NCBI GenBank assembly: GCA_050250815.1
Contig: JBFWNY010000009.1
Location: 37,401 to 101,400, forward strand
Origin: JAEUMD01 sp050250815
GTDB taxonomy: Bacteria; Pseudomonadota; Alphaproteobacteria; Rhizobiales; Hyphomicrobiaceae
DNA length: 64,000 nucleotides
Direction: 5' to 3'
Made by a program: the position numbers and the translations under genes. The notes below the pieces were generated by a model. The model worked only from the letters and a program-made list of their open reading frames with translations, was not told the origin of the DNA and made no database searches. Positions 53,910-61,761 of this stretch are shown here, one piece after another. Every line of letters begins with the position of its first letter. The first letter of the stretch is position 1.

Positions 53910-54809
53910 ATGCCCAGCGCCGAGCTATCCCATATCGCCAGTGACCTGATCCCGCCCTACGTCGTGGTGGAGCCAGTCCGGCAGACCTCCCCGTTCGTGT
54001 TCTGCTCCCCGCATTCGGGACGCAATTACCCACGCCATTTCCTGGATCTGTCTAGGCTCGATCCGCTCACTCTGCGGCGGTCTGAGGACTGCTACGTCGA
54101 CGAGTTGTTCTCCGGCGTCGCGGAACTCGGTGCTCCGCTCATCAGCGCCTGCTTCCCGCGCGCCTATCTCGACGTCAACCGCGAGCCTTACGAGCTGGAC
54201 CCGCTGCTGTTCGCTGAACCGCTGCCCGACTTCGCGAACGCCCATTCGGCGCGGGTCGCCGGAGGGCTCGGGACCATCGCCCGGGTGGTTGCGGACGGCG
54301 AGGAAATCTACAGACAGCCCATTGGCTTGGCCGATGCGCTCGCCCGTGTCGATGCGCTCTACAAGCCCTTCCATGCGGCGCTCACCGAGCTTCTGGTGCG
54401 AACCCGTGACGCCTTCGGATACGCCATCCTGATCGATTGCCATTCCATGCCATCGGCCGCCATGACCCGGGGAGTCGTCTCACGCCCGGATTTTGTTCTC
54501 GGGGACCGCTTCGGCGTCGCCTGCGATTTCCGGCTGTCGCATTTCGTGCGCGAGTTCCTCAACACTCGCCGCTACGACGTGCAGATGAACCGCCCTTACG
54601 CAGGCGGCTATATTACCGAAAGCTACGGCCGCCCGAGCCGGGGCTGGCACGCCCTGCAGGTCGAGATCAACCGCGCCTTGTATCTTGACGAGGCGACGCT
54701 GGAGCGCGGCGAGGGCTTCGACGACCTGAAAGCGGTGCTCCAGGGCCTGACACAGGCCATGAGTGAGGTGCTGCCCGCCCAGTTCGGCCGGCGCGCCGCG
54801 GCCGAGTAG
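53910..54809 (+). CDS. N-formylglutamate amidohydrolase family protein
   Basis: A 299-residue protein of the HutG/N-formylglutamate amidohydrolase family. Family blocks are VFCSPHSGRNYPRHFL, SEDCYVDELFSGVAELGAPLISACFPRAYLDVNREPYELDP, LIDCHSMPS and GWHALQVEINRALYLDE. Conserved His and Glu residues in these blocks are likely metal ligands. Members act in histidine catabolism or on other N-acyl amino acids; no hut genes are nearby, so the substrate stays open. An in-frame run upstream is not coding in character. Confidence 0.88.
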   Translation: MPSAELSHIASDLIPPYVVVEPVRQTSPFVFCSPHSGRNYPRHFLDLSRLDPLTLRRSEDCYVDELFSGVAELGAPLISACFPRAYLDVNREPYELDPLLFAEPLPDFANAHSARVAGGLGTIARVVADGEEIYRQPIGLADALARVDALYKPFHAALTELLVRTRDAFGYAILIDCHSMPSAAMTRGVVSRPDFVLGDRFGVACDFRLSHFVREFLNTRRYDVQMNRPYAGGYITESYGRPSRGWHALQVEINRALYLDEATLERGEGFDDLKAVLQGLTQAMSEVLPAQFGRRAAAE

Positions 54810-54850
54810 TCAGCGAGGCGCCGCGGAAAGCAAGCCGGATAGCAGGCATG

Positions 54851-54925
54851 AAAAAAGGCCGTCCGCTTTGGGCGGACGGCCCCGAAGTCTGGGAGGAAAC
54901 ACCCGGATCGGGCGGTCTGCTGCGG
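54851..54925 (-). ncRNA. suhB/MmgR (alpha-r8)-type sRNA, copy A
   Basis: Read on the minus strand, the region has a short 5' stem (CCCG / CGGG), the single-stranded motif TTTCCTCCC, and a Rho-independent terminator with a perfect 10-bp stem (GCGGACGGCC / GGCCGTCCGC when read on either strand, 54857-54881) ending in a run of six T. This is the layout of the suhB/MmgR family of rhizobial sRNAs, whose unpaired CU-rich motif looks like an anti-Shine-Dalgarno. Ends are estimated. It lies about 40 bases after the hydrolase gene, on the opposite strand. Confidence 0.75.
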
Positions 54926-55180
54926 CAAGCACCGCAGCGCGACTAGCCAAAAGGTATGTTGCGCCGCAGCAGGTTTCAACCTGTACCAACGTCCATCCGC
55001 CGGAAGTACACAAAGTCGCCGGTCGATCCAATCAATCGAGGTCGAGCCGCCGCCGCCGAACTCCGCCATCTGCGATCGACGGCGAGCAAGGTCCCCAGCG
55101 TCAAGTGGCAAGCACCCGCCCGCGCCCGGTTTGGGGCCTGCGCCGGGCACCTGAGCCGAGCGGCGGAAGCATTGGGCTTG

Positions 55181-55252
55181 AAAAAGAAAAGGGGCCGTCC
55201 GGAAACCGAACGGCCCAAGTCTAGGGAGGAAACGCCCAAGGAGGGCTACGAC
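55181..55252 (-). ncRNA. suhB/MmgR (alpha-r8)-type sRNA, copy B
   Basis: On the minus strand: 5' hairpin GCCC-TCCTT-GGGC, then GTTTCCTCCCTAGACTT unpaired, then a terminator stem of 11 positions (GGGCCGTTCGG / CCGGACGGCCC with one mismatch) followed by TTTTCTTTTT. The unpaired block is identical to that of copy C over at least 17 bases. It would give a transcript of about 70 nt. Same family as copy A; regulated mRNA targets unknown. Confidence 0.8.
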
Positions 55253-55521
55253 AGGCAAGCGAGGCTCGCCGGTGTCGCAATGCAATAATTAAGGGTGCGC
55301 CGCACAATCGACAATTGCGTTTTTTGCAGAGCTGAGGTCGCCTGGCCGGGCAGCTTTCTGGGCGCCTCATACGGGGGGACCGGACGGCGCGAAGAGCGCG
55401 CATCAGTGGACCCCGCACTTATCTATCGTGACGGCGGCCCAACGGCACAGCGGATCCAGCACGGAGGCTTCGCCGCCGCCAGGGTCCAAATTGCTCGATT
55501 GTCGAGTGGAGGGCTCCCGAC

Positions 55522-55593
55522 AGAAAAGGGACCGCTCGTGCGTGCGAACGGCCCAAGTCTAGGGAGGAAACGCCCGAAGTGGGCCGTAACGCC
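55522..55593 (-). ncRNA. suhB/MmgR (alpha-r8)-type sRNA, copy C
   Basis: On the minus strand: 5' hairpin GCCC-ACTTC-GGGC, unpaired GTTTCCTCCCTAGACTT, then a terminator stem (GGGCCGTTCG with CGAGCGGTCCC, one bulged T) followed by TTTTC. The shared block is the same as in copy B. It is the copy nearest the HisN-like gene, itself a member of the SuhB/inositol monophosphatase family. The rest of the 54810-55824 region holds no protein gene that I can support. Confidence 0.75.
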
Positions 55594-55824
55594 GCTGGTG
55601 AGGACGACGCCACGCAACTATAGATGAGTGCATTCGCGCGGGGATGCAATTGGCCATCTCGCAGTCGCACTAATCAGCAGTGTATACGGTGCAATTCTGA
55701 CACAACGCCCTGCAGCGGGGCACCGAGGCGCCAATCCGACGCAGCCGCGCGGTGCTCGGTCGAGTTGCTTCTGCTCACACCCTTGTGCGACCTTCCCTGC
55801 ATAAATTCCGGGGGGCAAACTATT

Positions 55825-56637
55825 GTGACATCTTCGCCACCACCGTCCTTCTCCACTTTGCTCGACTTCACCCACTCCCTCGCTGATCTGAGCGGTGCCT
55901 TCATTCTCCGGCACTTTCGCAAGCGCATTGCTGTCGACGACAAGAAATCGCATGGCGTATTCGACCCGGTGACCGTCGCCGACCGGGGTGCGGAGCGCAT
56001 CATCCGGCGCGAGCTGCGCCGCAGCTTCCCTGATCACGGCATCATTGGTGAGGAACTCGGGGAGCATCGGCCCGACGCCCGGTTCCGCTGGATCCTCGAC
56101 CCGATCGACGGCACCCGGGCTTTCATCATGGGGTCGCCGATGTGGGGCACGCTGATCGGCCTCATGGACCGCGAGGCACCGTATCTGGGCATGCTCGATC
56201 AGCCCTACACGGGTGAACGCTTCTGGTCCGGCGAGCGCGCCGCGTTCATGCGCGACGCGCGCGGCAAGGTCTCCCGCATGAAGACGCGGCCCTGCGGCAC
56301 GCTCGATGAGGCGACGGTTGCCACCACGCACCCCGACCTGTTTGCCGTCGGGCGCGAGCGGCAGAGCTTCGAGCGGATGAAACGCGAGGCTCGCATGACG
56401 CGCTTTGGCGGCGATTGCTACAATTACGCTCTGCTCGCCGCCGGGTTCGTCGACGTCGTCATCGAGTCCGGATTGAAGGGCTACGACATTGCTGCGCTGG
56501 TGCCGATCGTGGAGCGGGCGGGAGGACGCGTCACCACCTGGGACGGGGGCTCCCCTATGCGCGGCGGTCGTATCCTGGCAACCGGCGACCCTGGATTGCA
56601 CGAGCAGCTGATCGCGTTTCTTGCGCGCCGGACCTGA
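55825..56637 (+). CDS. hisN: Inositol monophosphatase family phosphatase (HisN-like)
   Basis: A 270-residue magnesium-dependent phosphatase. The metal-binding motifs are IIGEELGEH, WILDPIDGTRAFIMGSPMW (DPIDGT) and GLKGYDIAALVPIVERAGG. The layout fits the alphaproteobacterial histidinol-phosphatase HisN, but other substrates within the SuhB/CysQ/inositol phosphatase family are possible. The start is a GTG with a modest GGGGGGC stretch upstream; no ATG fits. It lies behind the three sRNA genes, which run toward the opposite direction, and is convergent with the hydrolase gene. Confidence 0.88.
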   Translation: MTSSPPPSFSTLLDFTHSLADLSGAFILRHFRKRIAVDDKKSHGVFDPVTVADRGAERIIRRELRRSFPDHGIIGEELGEHRPDARFRWILDPIDGTRAFIMGSPMWGTLIGLMDREAPYLGMLDQPYTGERFWSGERAAFMRDARGKVSRMKTRPCGTLDEATVATTHPDLFAVGRERQSFERMKREARMTRFGGDCYNYALLAAGFVDVVIESGLKGYDIAALVPIVERAGGRVTTWDGGSPMRGGRILATGDPGLHEQLIAFLARRT

Positions 56638-56661
56638 TCGGGCCCACGGCCCGAGCCGCTG

Positions 56662-57621
56662 TCAGGCGGCGGCCACCGCGGTGCCGACGTAGGCATCGAA
56701 GGCTGCCCAGAAGCGCTGTCGGATCTGATCGGTTTCCTGCAGGATCTCGTGTAGCGAGCCGGGCAGCAGCAGATGGGAGCCGAGCTTCAGACGGACGCCC
56801 AGCTCCTCGATAGCGCGCGTTGAAACGATGGTGTCGTTACTGGCCGCGAGCATCAGTACCGGCACCTTCACGCTGTCGGCAAAGCCCGGAGCGCCGATCT
56901 CGGCACAGGAGCGATAGGCAGCCCTGAGCCATCCCACCGTGGGCGCGCCCAAAGCCAGATCCGGGGCCGCTTCGATGACTGCTCGGGTACGTGCCCAGCG
57001 CTCCCGATCCGCGGTCAGCTCGTTACCCTCGAACGCTCCAAGTTCGGCCGGCACGGCAGAGCCGCCCAGCACGTAGCTCGTCGCGAACCCGACCCGGGAA
57101 AAGGTCTCCGCATAGGCGCGCGCCATCGGCTGCGGATAGCCGACCTTCTCGTTGGCCAGCGCCACCATCGGCGCTGTAAGAACCATGTGCGAGAACCAGG
57201 AACTCGGCGCGGTTGCCGCCCGCAGCAGAATGTTTCCACCCATGGAATGCGCCAGCGCGATATAGGGCGGCGGACAATCGGGAAGGACAACGTCCTTCAT
57301 GAAGCGCAGCAGGTCCTTGTCGTACTCGGCGAAATCATCGATGTGCGACTTGCGGCGGTCTCCCAGGGCCCGGAACGAGCGCCCCTGCCCTCGCCAATCG
57401 AGCGTCGCGACGGCAAAGCCCCGCCGCCTCAAGTCGGCAATGGTCTCGAAATACTTCTCGATGAACTCGGCGCGACCGCCGAACAGGCAGACTGTGCCAC
57501 GGCGCGGTGTGCGCGTCGCTTCCCAGCGCGCATAGCGAAGGGGCGCGCCATCGTAGCCGGCGAAAGCAGCAACGATGCCACCGCTGGGAACCGGATTACG
57601 CGCCAATGAGACGAGTTCCAT
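56662..57621 (-). CDS. Alpha/beta hydrolase (lysophospholipase/PldB-like)
   Basis: A 319-residue serine hydrolase of the S33/hydrolase_4 type. The nucleophile elbow is ALAHSMGGN, preceded by VATLDWRGQGRSFRALGD, a hallmark of lysophospholipase L2 and monoacylglycerol lipase-like enzymes. The catalytic Asp is probably in LAASNDTIVS and the His in PGSLHEILQE. No signal peptide is evident, so it is likely cytoplasmic or peripheral. It is convergent with the HisN-like gene; a small dyad (TCGGGCC / GGCCCGA) lies between the stops. Confidence 0.88.
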   Translation of the reverse strand: MELVSLARNPVPSGGIVAAFAGYDGAPLRYARWEATRTPRRGTVCLFGGRAEFIEKYFETIADLRRRGFAVATLDWRGQGRSFRALGDRRKSHIDDFAEYDKDLLRFMKDVVLPDCPPPYIALAHSMGGNILLRAATAPSSWFSHMVLTAPMVALANEKVGYPQPMARAYAETFSRVGFATSYVLGGSAVPAELGAFEGNELTADRERWARTRAVIEAAPDLALGAPTVGWLRAAYRSCAEIGAPGFADSVKVPVLMLAASNDTIVSTRAIEELGVRLKLGSHLLLPGSLHEILQETDQIRQRFWAAFDAYVGTAVAAA

Positions 57622-57851
57622 GCCGTCATCCGCATGCAGGTGTACCGCGCCGGCCGTCCCGGGTCAGCCAAGCACCCGTGAATCGCAAGATTGCGTGAGA
57701 GTATAACACCGCGCAGCGCAGACCGGCCACATTGCGCAGTGGCTTCGATGAACGCCGCAATGAGACGCGCCAGGGACAAACGAAAGCGGCGGACACCTTA
57801 TCCACCGCTTCGCCTTTCAAACCACCGCGCCGATCTCAGTCGCAACCGATC

Positions 57852-58340
57852 TCAGTAGGCGTCGTCGTAATAGCGGGGGCCCCGCGCCCAGCGCCGCCAG
57901 CGCGGACGGTCCTCGTCCCAGCGGTCGCGACGGTAATCGACGTAGCGCGGCTCGAGAGGACGCGCCGCCAGCACTTCTCCGGTGCAGCGGTCGATCCTGA
58001 GCCTGAAGTACCGGCCCGACGGCCGGTGCGCTTCCACGACGACGAAAGCGCCGCGCGGCTGCGCCCTGTCGAAGTCGCGCCAGCCCTGCCGATGCAGCCG
58101 GCTGCGGATCACGTCGCGCGGAACGCAATCGGGTTCGTGGCGGCTTTCGCGGTAGCGCGGATAGCGATGGCGTGGGCCTTCGTCCTCATCCACGTCGCCC
58201 CAACGATCCTTGTAGGAGGTGTCTGGGCGGTAGTCGTCATACAGGTCGGCGGCCTGCGCGGCGGGATGGCCGAGCATCATGAGCCCCAGGCCAGCAGCCA
58301 CGGCACCAGCTCTGCTGACCAGCTTCGAGCGCCGGATCAT
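57852..58340 (-). CDS. Exported Arg/Tyr/Asp-rich protein, PepSY-like
   Basis: A 162-residue protein with a signal peptide (VSRAGAVAAGLGLMMLGHPAAQAAD). The mature part is rich in Arg, Asp and Tyr. A central segment, FVVVEAHRPSGRYFRLRIDRCTGEVLAARPL, has the strand-turn-strand pattern of PepSY-type domains. Probably periplasmic. GAGGAGAGAGACG precedes the ATG, which is chosen over a frame that is open further upstream. Function not recognised. Confidence 0.7.
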   Translation of the reverse strand: MIRRSKLVSRAGAVAAGLGLMMLGHPAAQAADLYDDYRPDTSYKDRWGDVDEDEGPRHRYPRYRESRHEPDCVPRDVIRSRLHRQGWRDFDRAQPRGAFVVVEAHRPSGRYFRLRIDRCTGEVLAARPLEPRYVDYRRDRWDEDRPRWRRWARGPRYYDDAY

Positions 58341-58594
58341 CGTCTCTCTCCTCGATCTCCAGGTAACCAGTATCAGCCGCACAACGTGCTCCGGCCGCCC
58401 CATCGGCCTTGCCATCACACGGGTGCGACGGGCCGCCTCTGCCCATAATGAGCGTGCGCGCCACAACATGAACGGCAGATGAAGGACAGCGCACCCCGCG
58501 TGGCAGAAATGTAATGCTCACAGAGAGTTATGCAGCGTTGCGGCGCTCGTGTGCCGTTGGCCCCGCCCCGCTGCGCCAAGCGCACGACGCCCCC

Positions 58595-58622
58595 CTTGAA
58601 AGGCTGTCGATCGCACTTAAAT
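58595..58622 (+). promoter_or_regulatory. RpoH (sigma-32)-type promoter before hsp20
   Basis: CTTGAAA (58595-58601), a 14-base spacer and CTTAAAT (58616-58622) match the alphaproteobacterial heat-shock promoter pattern (CTTGAAA, then a CYTATNT-like -10). The predicted transcript starts near 58629, giving an untranslated leader of about 120 bases before the Hsp20 start. Confidence 0.6.
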
Positions 58623-58635
58623 CGACTGGAGTGCC

Positions 58636-58752
58636 GGCCTCATCAGAGGCGGCACGACGAGCCGCCTGGCCCTACATGCGCGCCGTCCCTCATCAGGGCG
58701 TCGCCAGGGCAGGCATCCCGCATGTCGCTTCCTTCAGGAGGATATGTGATGC
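58636..58752 (+). promoter_or_regulatory. ROSE-like RNA thermometer in the hsp20 leader
   Basis: The leader can form three hairpins. The last (58720-58752) traps the start: GCAT at 58720-58723 pairs with ATGC at 58749-58752, which includes the start codon, and TCCT at 58730-58733 pairs with AGGA of the AGGAGGA Shine-Dalgarno, with a two-base loop. The 5' arm holds TCGCT (58725-58729), the UYGCU signature of ROSE elements. Upstream hairpins use GGCGGC / GCCGCC and CCCT / AGGG. Heat would melt the last hairpin and free the ribosome site. Confidence 0.7.
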
Positions 58753-59195
58753 GACACGTTGATTTCGCACCGCTCTACCGTTCCACCATCGGCTTCGACC
58801 GCATCGCGCAGCTGCTCGACAGCATGTCCGGCGTCGAGGACACGGCCTACCCGCCCTACAACATCGAGCGCCTCGGCGAGAACGAGTACCGCATCACGAT
58901 GGCGGTTGCCGGCTTCGCTCCCGATGAGATCAAGGTCGAGGTTAAAGAGCAGTCTCTTTCCGTGCGCGGCGAGAAGGCCGGCGACGACAAGGACCGCCAC
59001 TTCCTGCACCGCGGCATCGCAACCCGCTCCTTCGAGCGCCGCTTCCAACTCGCCGACTACGTCGAGGTATCCGGCGCCGATCTCAAGGACGGCCTGCTTC
59101 ACGTCGACTTGGTGCGCAACATCCCCGAGCGGATGAAGCCGCGTATCGTGCCGATCGGGGCGAACGAACCCAGGCAGATCGAGGCACGCGGCTGA
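58749..59195 (+). CDS. Small heat shock protein (Hsp20/IbpA family)
   Basis: A 148-residue alpha-crystallin-type holdase chaperone. The N-terminal region (FAPLYRSTIGFDRIAQLLDSM) is that of IbpA-like rhizobial Hsp20 proteins, and the alpha-crystallin domain runs from about residue 35 (YPPYNIERLGENEYRITMAVAGFAPDEIKVEVKEQSLSVRGEK) to about residue 130, with RSFERRFQLADYVEVSGADLKDGLLHVDL. AGGAGGATATGTG precedes the ATG. An RpoH-type promoter and a ROSE-like leader suggest double heat-shock control. Confidence 0.95.
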   Translation: MRHVDFAPLYRSTIGFDRIAQLLDSMSGVEDTAYPPYNIERLGENEYRITMAVAGFAPDEIKVEVKEQSLSVRGEKAGDDKDRHFLHRGIATRSFERRFQLADYVEVSGADLKDGLLHVDLVRNIPERMKPRIVPIGANEPRQIEARG

Positions 59196-59270
59196 TCCGC
59201 AGCCTCCCCTATCGGCGGGTGCCCCCCGTCAACGGGTGCCCAGGAGGCGCATGATCGCGCGATGACGAAC

Positions 59271-59295
59271 AGAGGCCGGGTGATGCTCGGCCTCT
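59271..59295 (+). terminator. Stem-loop after hsp20
   Basis: The perfect 8-bp inverted repeat AGAGGCCG / CGGCCTCT lies 75 bases after the hsp20 stop with a 9-base loop, followed by CCCTGTCTTC. It could end the hsp20 transcript, though no clear T-run follows. Confidence 0.35.
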
Positions 59296-59375
59296 CCCTG
59301 TCTTCAGGTCCGGCCGCCACACCTCCCCCCGTGCGCGGCGGCCGGTGAAGAGCGAGCAACCCGGTTGCTCCTCCA

Positions 59376-59510
59376 ATGCACGCAGCCGCGGCCTTTCCCC
59401 CCCGGGCCGTCGAGTTCCTCGCCCACGTCGCGTCGCGCATGCTGGCCATGGTGTGCGCGACCTCCGACGAGCCTTCCGGAACGAGCCGGTTGGCGAGGCG
59501 GATGCCCTAG
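59376..59510 (+). CDS. Possible 44-residue small protein ending in a terminator
   Basis: An open frame of 44 codons whose TAG stop lies inside the loop of a strong terminator. Just upstream, GAGCAAC-CCG-GTTGCTC forms a perfect 7-bp hairpin (59352-59371 region) with the ATG five bases after it. The predicted protein contains PPRAVEFLAHVASRMLAMV and a basic C-terminus. There is no clear Shine-Dalgarno, and no family was recognised. It may be a leader peptide, an sRNA with a chance frame, or a genuine small protein. Confidence 0.3.
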   Translation: MHAAAAFPPRAVEFLAHVASRMLAMVCATSDEPSGTSRLARRMP

Positions 59511-59528
59511 CGGCATCCGCCTTTTTTG
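59497..59528 (+). terminator. Strong Rho-independent terminator
   Basis: GGCGGATGCC (59497-59506), loop CTAGC, GGCATCCGCC (59512-59521), then TTTTTT. A textbook intrinsic terminator on the plus strand about 180 bases before the tyrosinase gene. It ends whatever transcript crosses 59200-59500, perhaps hsp20 read-through or a small RNA. Confidence 0.85.
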
Positions 59529-59708
59529 CTTTTTGGGCCCGCCACCGCCCTGATGGGCACGTTTCGCCGGCCGATTGGATTGTGGCTTGCTGCCCCTTGG
59601 CGACGGCATAGACTGATGGTGCGCCGGCCGTTCAAAACGCATTGCAGCGAGGCTCGCGCACCGCGCGGGCCCTATTCCGATCCGCCTCATCGTATTCGGA
59701 GACACTTC

Positions 59709-61223
59709 ATGACCGTCGATCGCAGAACCTTCGTAGCTGCCGCAGGCACCATTGCCGCTGCTGCAGCCGTTCCGATTGGATCGGTCTGGTCGGGCGGCGC
59801 CACACCGGGCTTGCGCACGCGCTACGACGCACGATCAGCCGAAGGCAAGGCGATGCTCCGTCTCTATGCCAAGGCAGTCGCGAAGATGCGCCAGTCGGAC
59901 GTGGCGGGCACGCCGATGGACTGGACGTTCCAGTGGTACACGCATGCCGTCAGTGGCACGACGGACAAACAGGCTGAACTCGACCGCATCTTCCCCGATC
60001 CGGAGAACCCCAATCGGGTGCTGGCGTCCCTGACATGGGACACGTGCGAGGCGCACCACCCTGGAACGCGCCGCATGAACTTCCTGCCGTGGCATCGCGC
60101 CTATCTGATCGTGTTCGAGGAAATCGTGCGGCTGGCCTGCGCCGACGACAGCTTCACGCTGCCGTATTGGGACTACATCGCCGACGCCGTTATTCCCGAT
60201 GAGTTCCGAATGCAGGACGATGCGGAGTTCGGCGTGCTGTATGTCGACCGCCGCATCGGCGAGGTGAACAGCGGGACCGCCATCGACAAGATCTCGGGCG
60301 TCTGGCAGCCCGGCCGCTTCAACCAGGATGCGTTGAAGGAGGGGGACTACCTGCCCGACCCCAGCGGCGTGCCCCCCGGCTTCAATGCCAAGCTCGATTC
60401 CGAGCTGCACGGCTTCGTGCATGTGAACGTCGGCACTGGTGAAAACATGGGCAGCGTGCCCAATGCGGCCTACGACCCGATCTTCTGGCTGCACCACTGC
60501 AACATCGACAGACTATGGGCCGCCTGGAACGAACACGGCCACACCAATCCGGACTCGCTCGTTTGGCGGATGGAAAGTCACGTGTTCGCCGATGCGAGCG
60601 GAGAGCCGCGCACGTTCGAAAATGGCGCACTCATCGACACTGCCGCGCTTGGCTACCACTACGACAAGCTGCCGCCAAAGCCGACGGCCGACACGCCCGT
60701 GGCCGTGGCTTCGGGTCCGCGGGCCGCAGACGAGGCAAGGGCGCCGCAGCCCGGTGGACCCGCCGAGGCGGCGGGCGCTTCCGCCGGAGCGAGCCGGATA
60801 ATTGCGCAGCGCCAGCAGGCCATCGAGCTGGGTGATGGTCCCGTTTCCGTCAAGCTGCCTGCCACGGAGGCAGCCCGTGCCGAGGCGTTCGACCCGCAAG
60901 CTGCACGCGCCGGCCGCCGGCGTTATCTTGTCGTGTCGGGATTACGAACGAACGTGCAGCCCGGCGTGCTCTATGACGTGCTGGCGCGCGGCGTGAAGAC
61001 CGGCGAGCGGGGTGAGGCCACGGACCAGTTTGTCGGTTCGATCAGCTTCTTCGATGCACCCTCCCGCGAAGGTGCGCCAGGTCAGGAGTTCGTCTTCGAC
61101 CTTACTGACAAGCTGCGCGGCAAGGGGCCGGTGGACATGACATCGTTCGTCATCGTTCCGGCCGGCAAGCCCGCAGCCGATGCCCGCCCGCTGCTTGGCG
61201 AGCTGAAGCTCGTCGAACGGTGA
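59709..61223 (+). CDS. Tat-exported tyrosinase family copper enzyme
   Basis: A 504-residue protein of the tyrosinase family. A Tat signal (DRRTFVAAAG) is followed by a type-3 copper centre: CuA ligands probably His79 (WYTHAV), His117 (EAHHPGT) and His129 (FLPWHRAYLIVFEE), and CuB ligands His234 and His238 (ELHGFVHVNVG) and His263 (DPIFWLHHCNIDRLW). A Pro/Ala-rich linker at about residues 350-390 leads to a beta-rich C-terminal domain. It would oxidise phenols in the periplasm. The spacing His117-Phe125 is three residues longer than the common CuA pattern. The cognate copper donor was not found nearby. Confidence 0.88.
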   Translation: MTVDRRTFVAAAGTIAAAAAVPIGSVWSGGATPGLRTRYDARSAEGKAMLRLYAKAVAKMRQSDVAGTPMDWTFQWYTHAVSGTTDKQAELDRIFPDPENPNRVLASLTWDTCEAHHPGTRRMNFLPWHRAYLIVFEEIVRLACADDSFTLPYWDYIADAVIPDEFRMQDDAEFGVLYVDRRIGEVNSGTAIDKISGVWQPGRFNQDALKEGDYLPDPSGVPPGFNAKLDSELHGFVHVNVGTGENMGSVPNAAYDPIFWLHHCNIDRLWAAWNEHGHTNPDSLVWRMESHVFADASGEPRTFENGALIDTAALGYHYDKLPPKPTADTPVAVASGPRAADEARAPQPGGPAEAAGASAGASRIIAQRQQAIELGDGPVSVKLPATEAARAEAFDPQAARAGRRRYLVVSGLRTNVQPGVLYDVLARGVKTGERGEATDQFVGSISFFDAPSREGAPGQEFVFDLTDKLRGKGPVDMTSFVIVPAGKPAADARPLLGELKLVER

Positions 61224-61761
61224 GGCCGGCGTCAGTACGAACTCCCTTAGACGGCCGCTCGCGGCGCTAGCACCACGAAAGCTCCGTGGTCGCGGACTTG
61301 TGCGGGCACTTGAAATCTGCCAAGTTTCGATTAAAAGGACAGTATTGCTGACCTTTATCCGCCGCGTCCGGCGCGGCTCGGGGACTTGCGCGCGTTCCGC
61401 AAGGCTCCTTTCCCGGCAACGGTCGCGCGGGAGCGATGGGTCGACCGGCATTCAACGTTGCCGCCCGAGGCTCCGCCCGGCCGGCCGCGCGATTGTAAGA
61501 AGGACGAGGGGCACGATGGGCCAGAGTCGGTTGAGCGTTCGGCACCGTTGCCTTGCAATGTGCAATCGCACTTGGTCGCACGCGATGCCGACATGCCCGG
61601 ACGCCATGCCCGGCGCGCTCGCACGAAAACGCTGATCCGACGTTCCCAACATCGGGCAGCTTGCGCGGGCCCGACAAACGCCCGATGATTGCACCCAACC
61701 GGCGGATCCCCCGAAGTTCCAAGGCATTTTTGGCCGCACCGAGGCCACTTAAGGACGACAC
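61224..61761. other. Gene-free leader region before gltB
   Basis: About 540 bases without a supported gene; minus-strand frames here continue into the antisense of gltB. It must contain the gltB promoter. I see a dyad GTGC-AATC-GCAC near 61560 and a repeated CATGCCCGG, neither recognised, and no convincing sigma-54 element. AAGGA just before the gltB ATG is a good ribosome binding site. Confidence 0.4.

Noticed and set aside
54845..55600. The repeated GGGAGGAAACGCCC blocks considered as a CRISPR array or REP-type repeats
   Set aside because: There are only three copies, unevenly spaced by about 330 bases, each inside a larger hairpin-terminator structure; an sRNA family explains them better.
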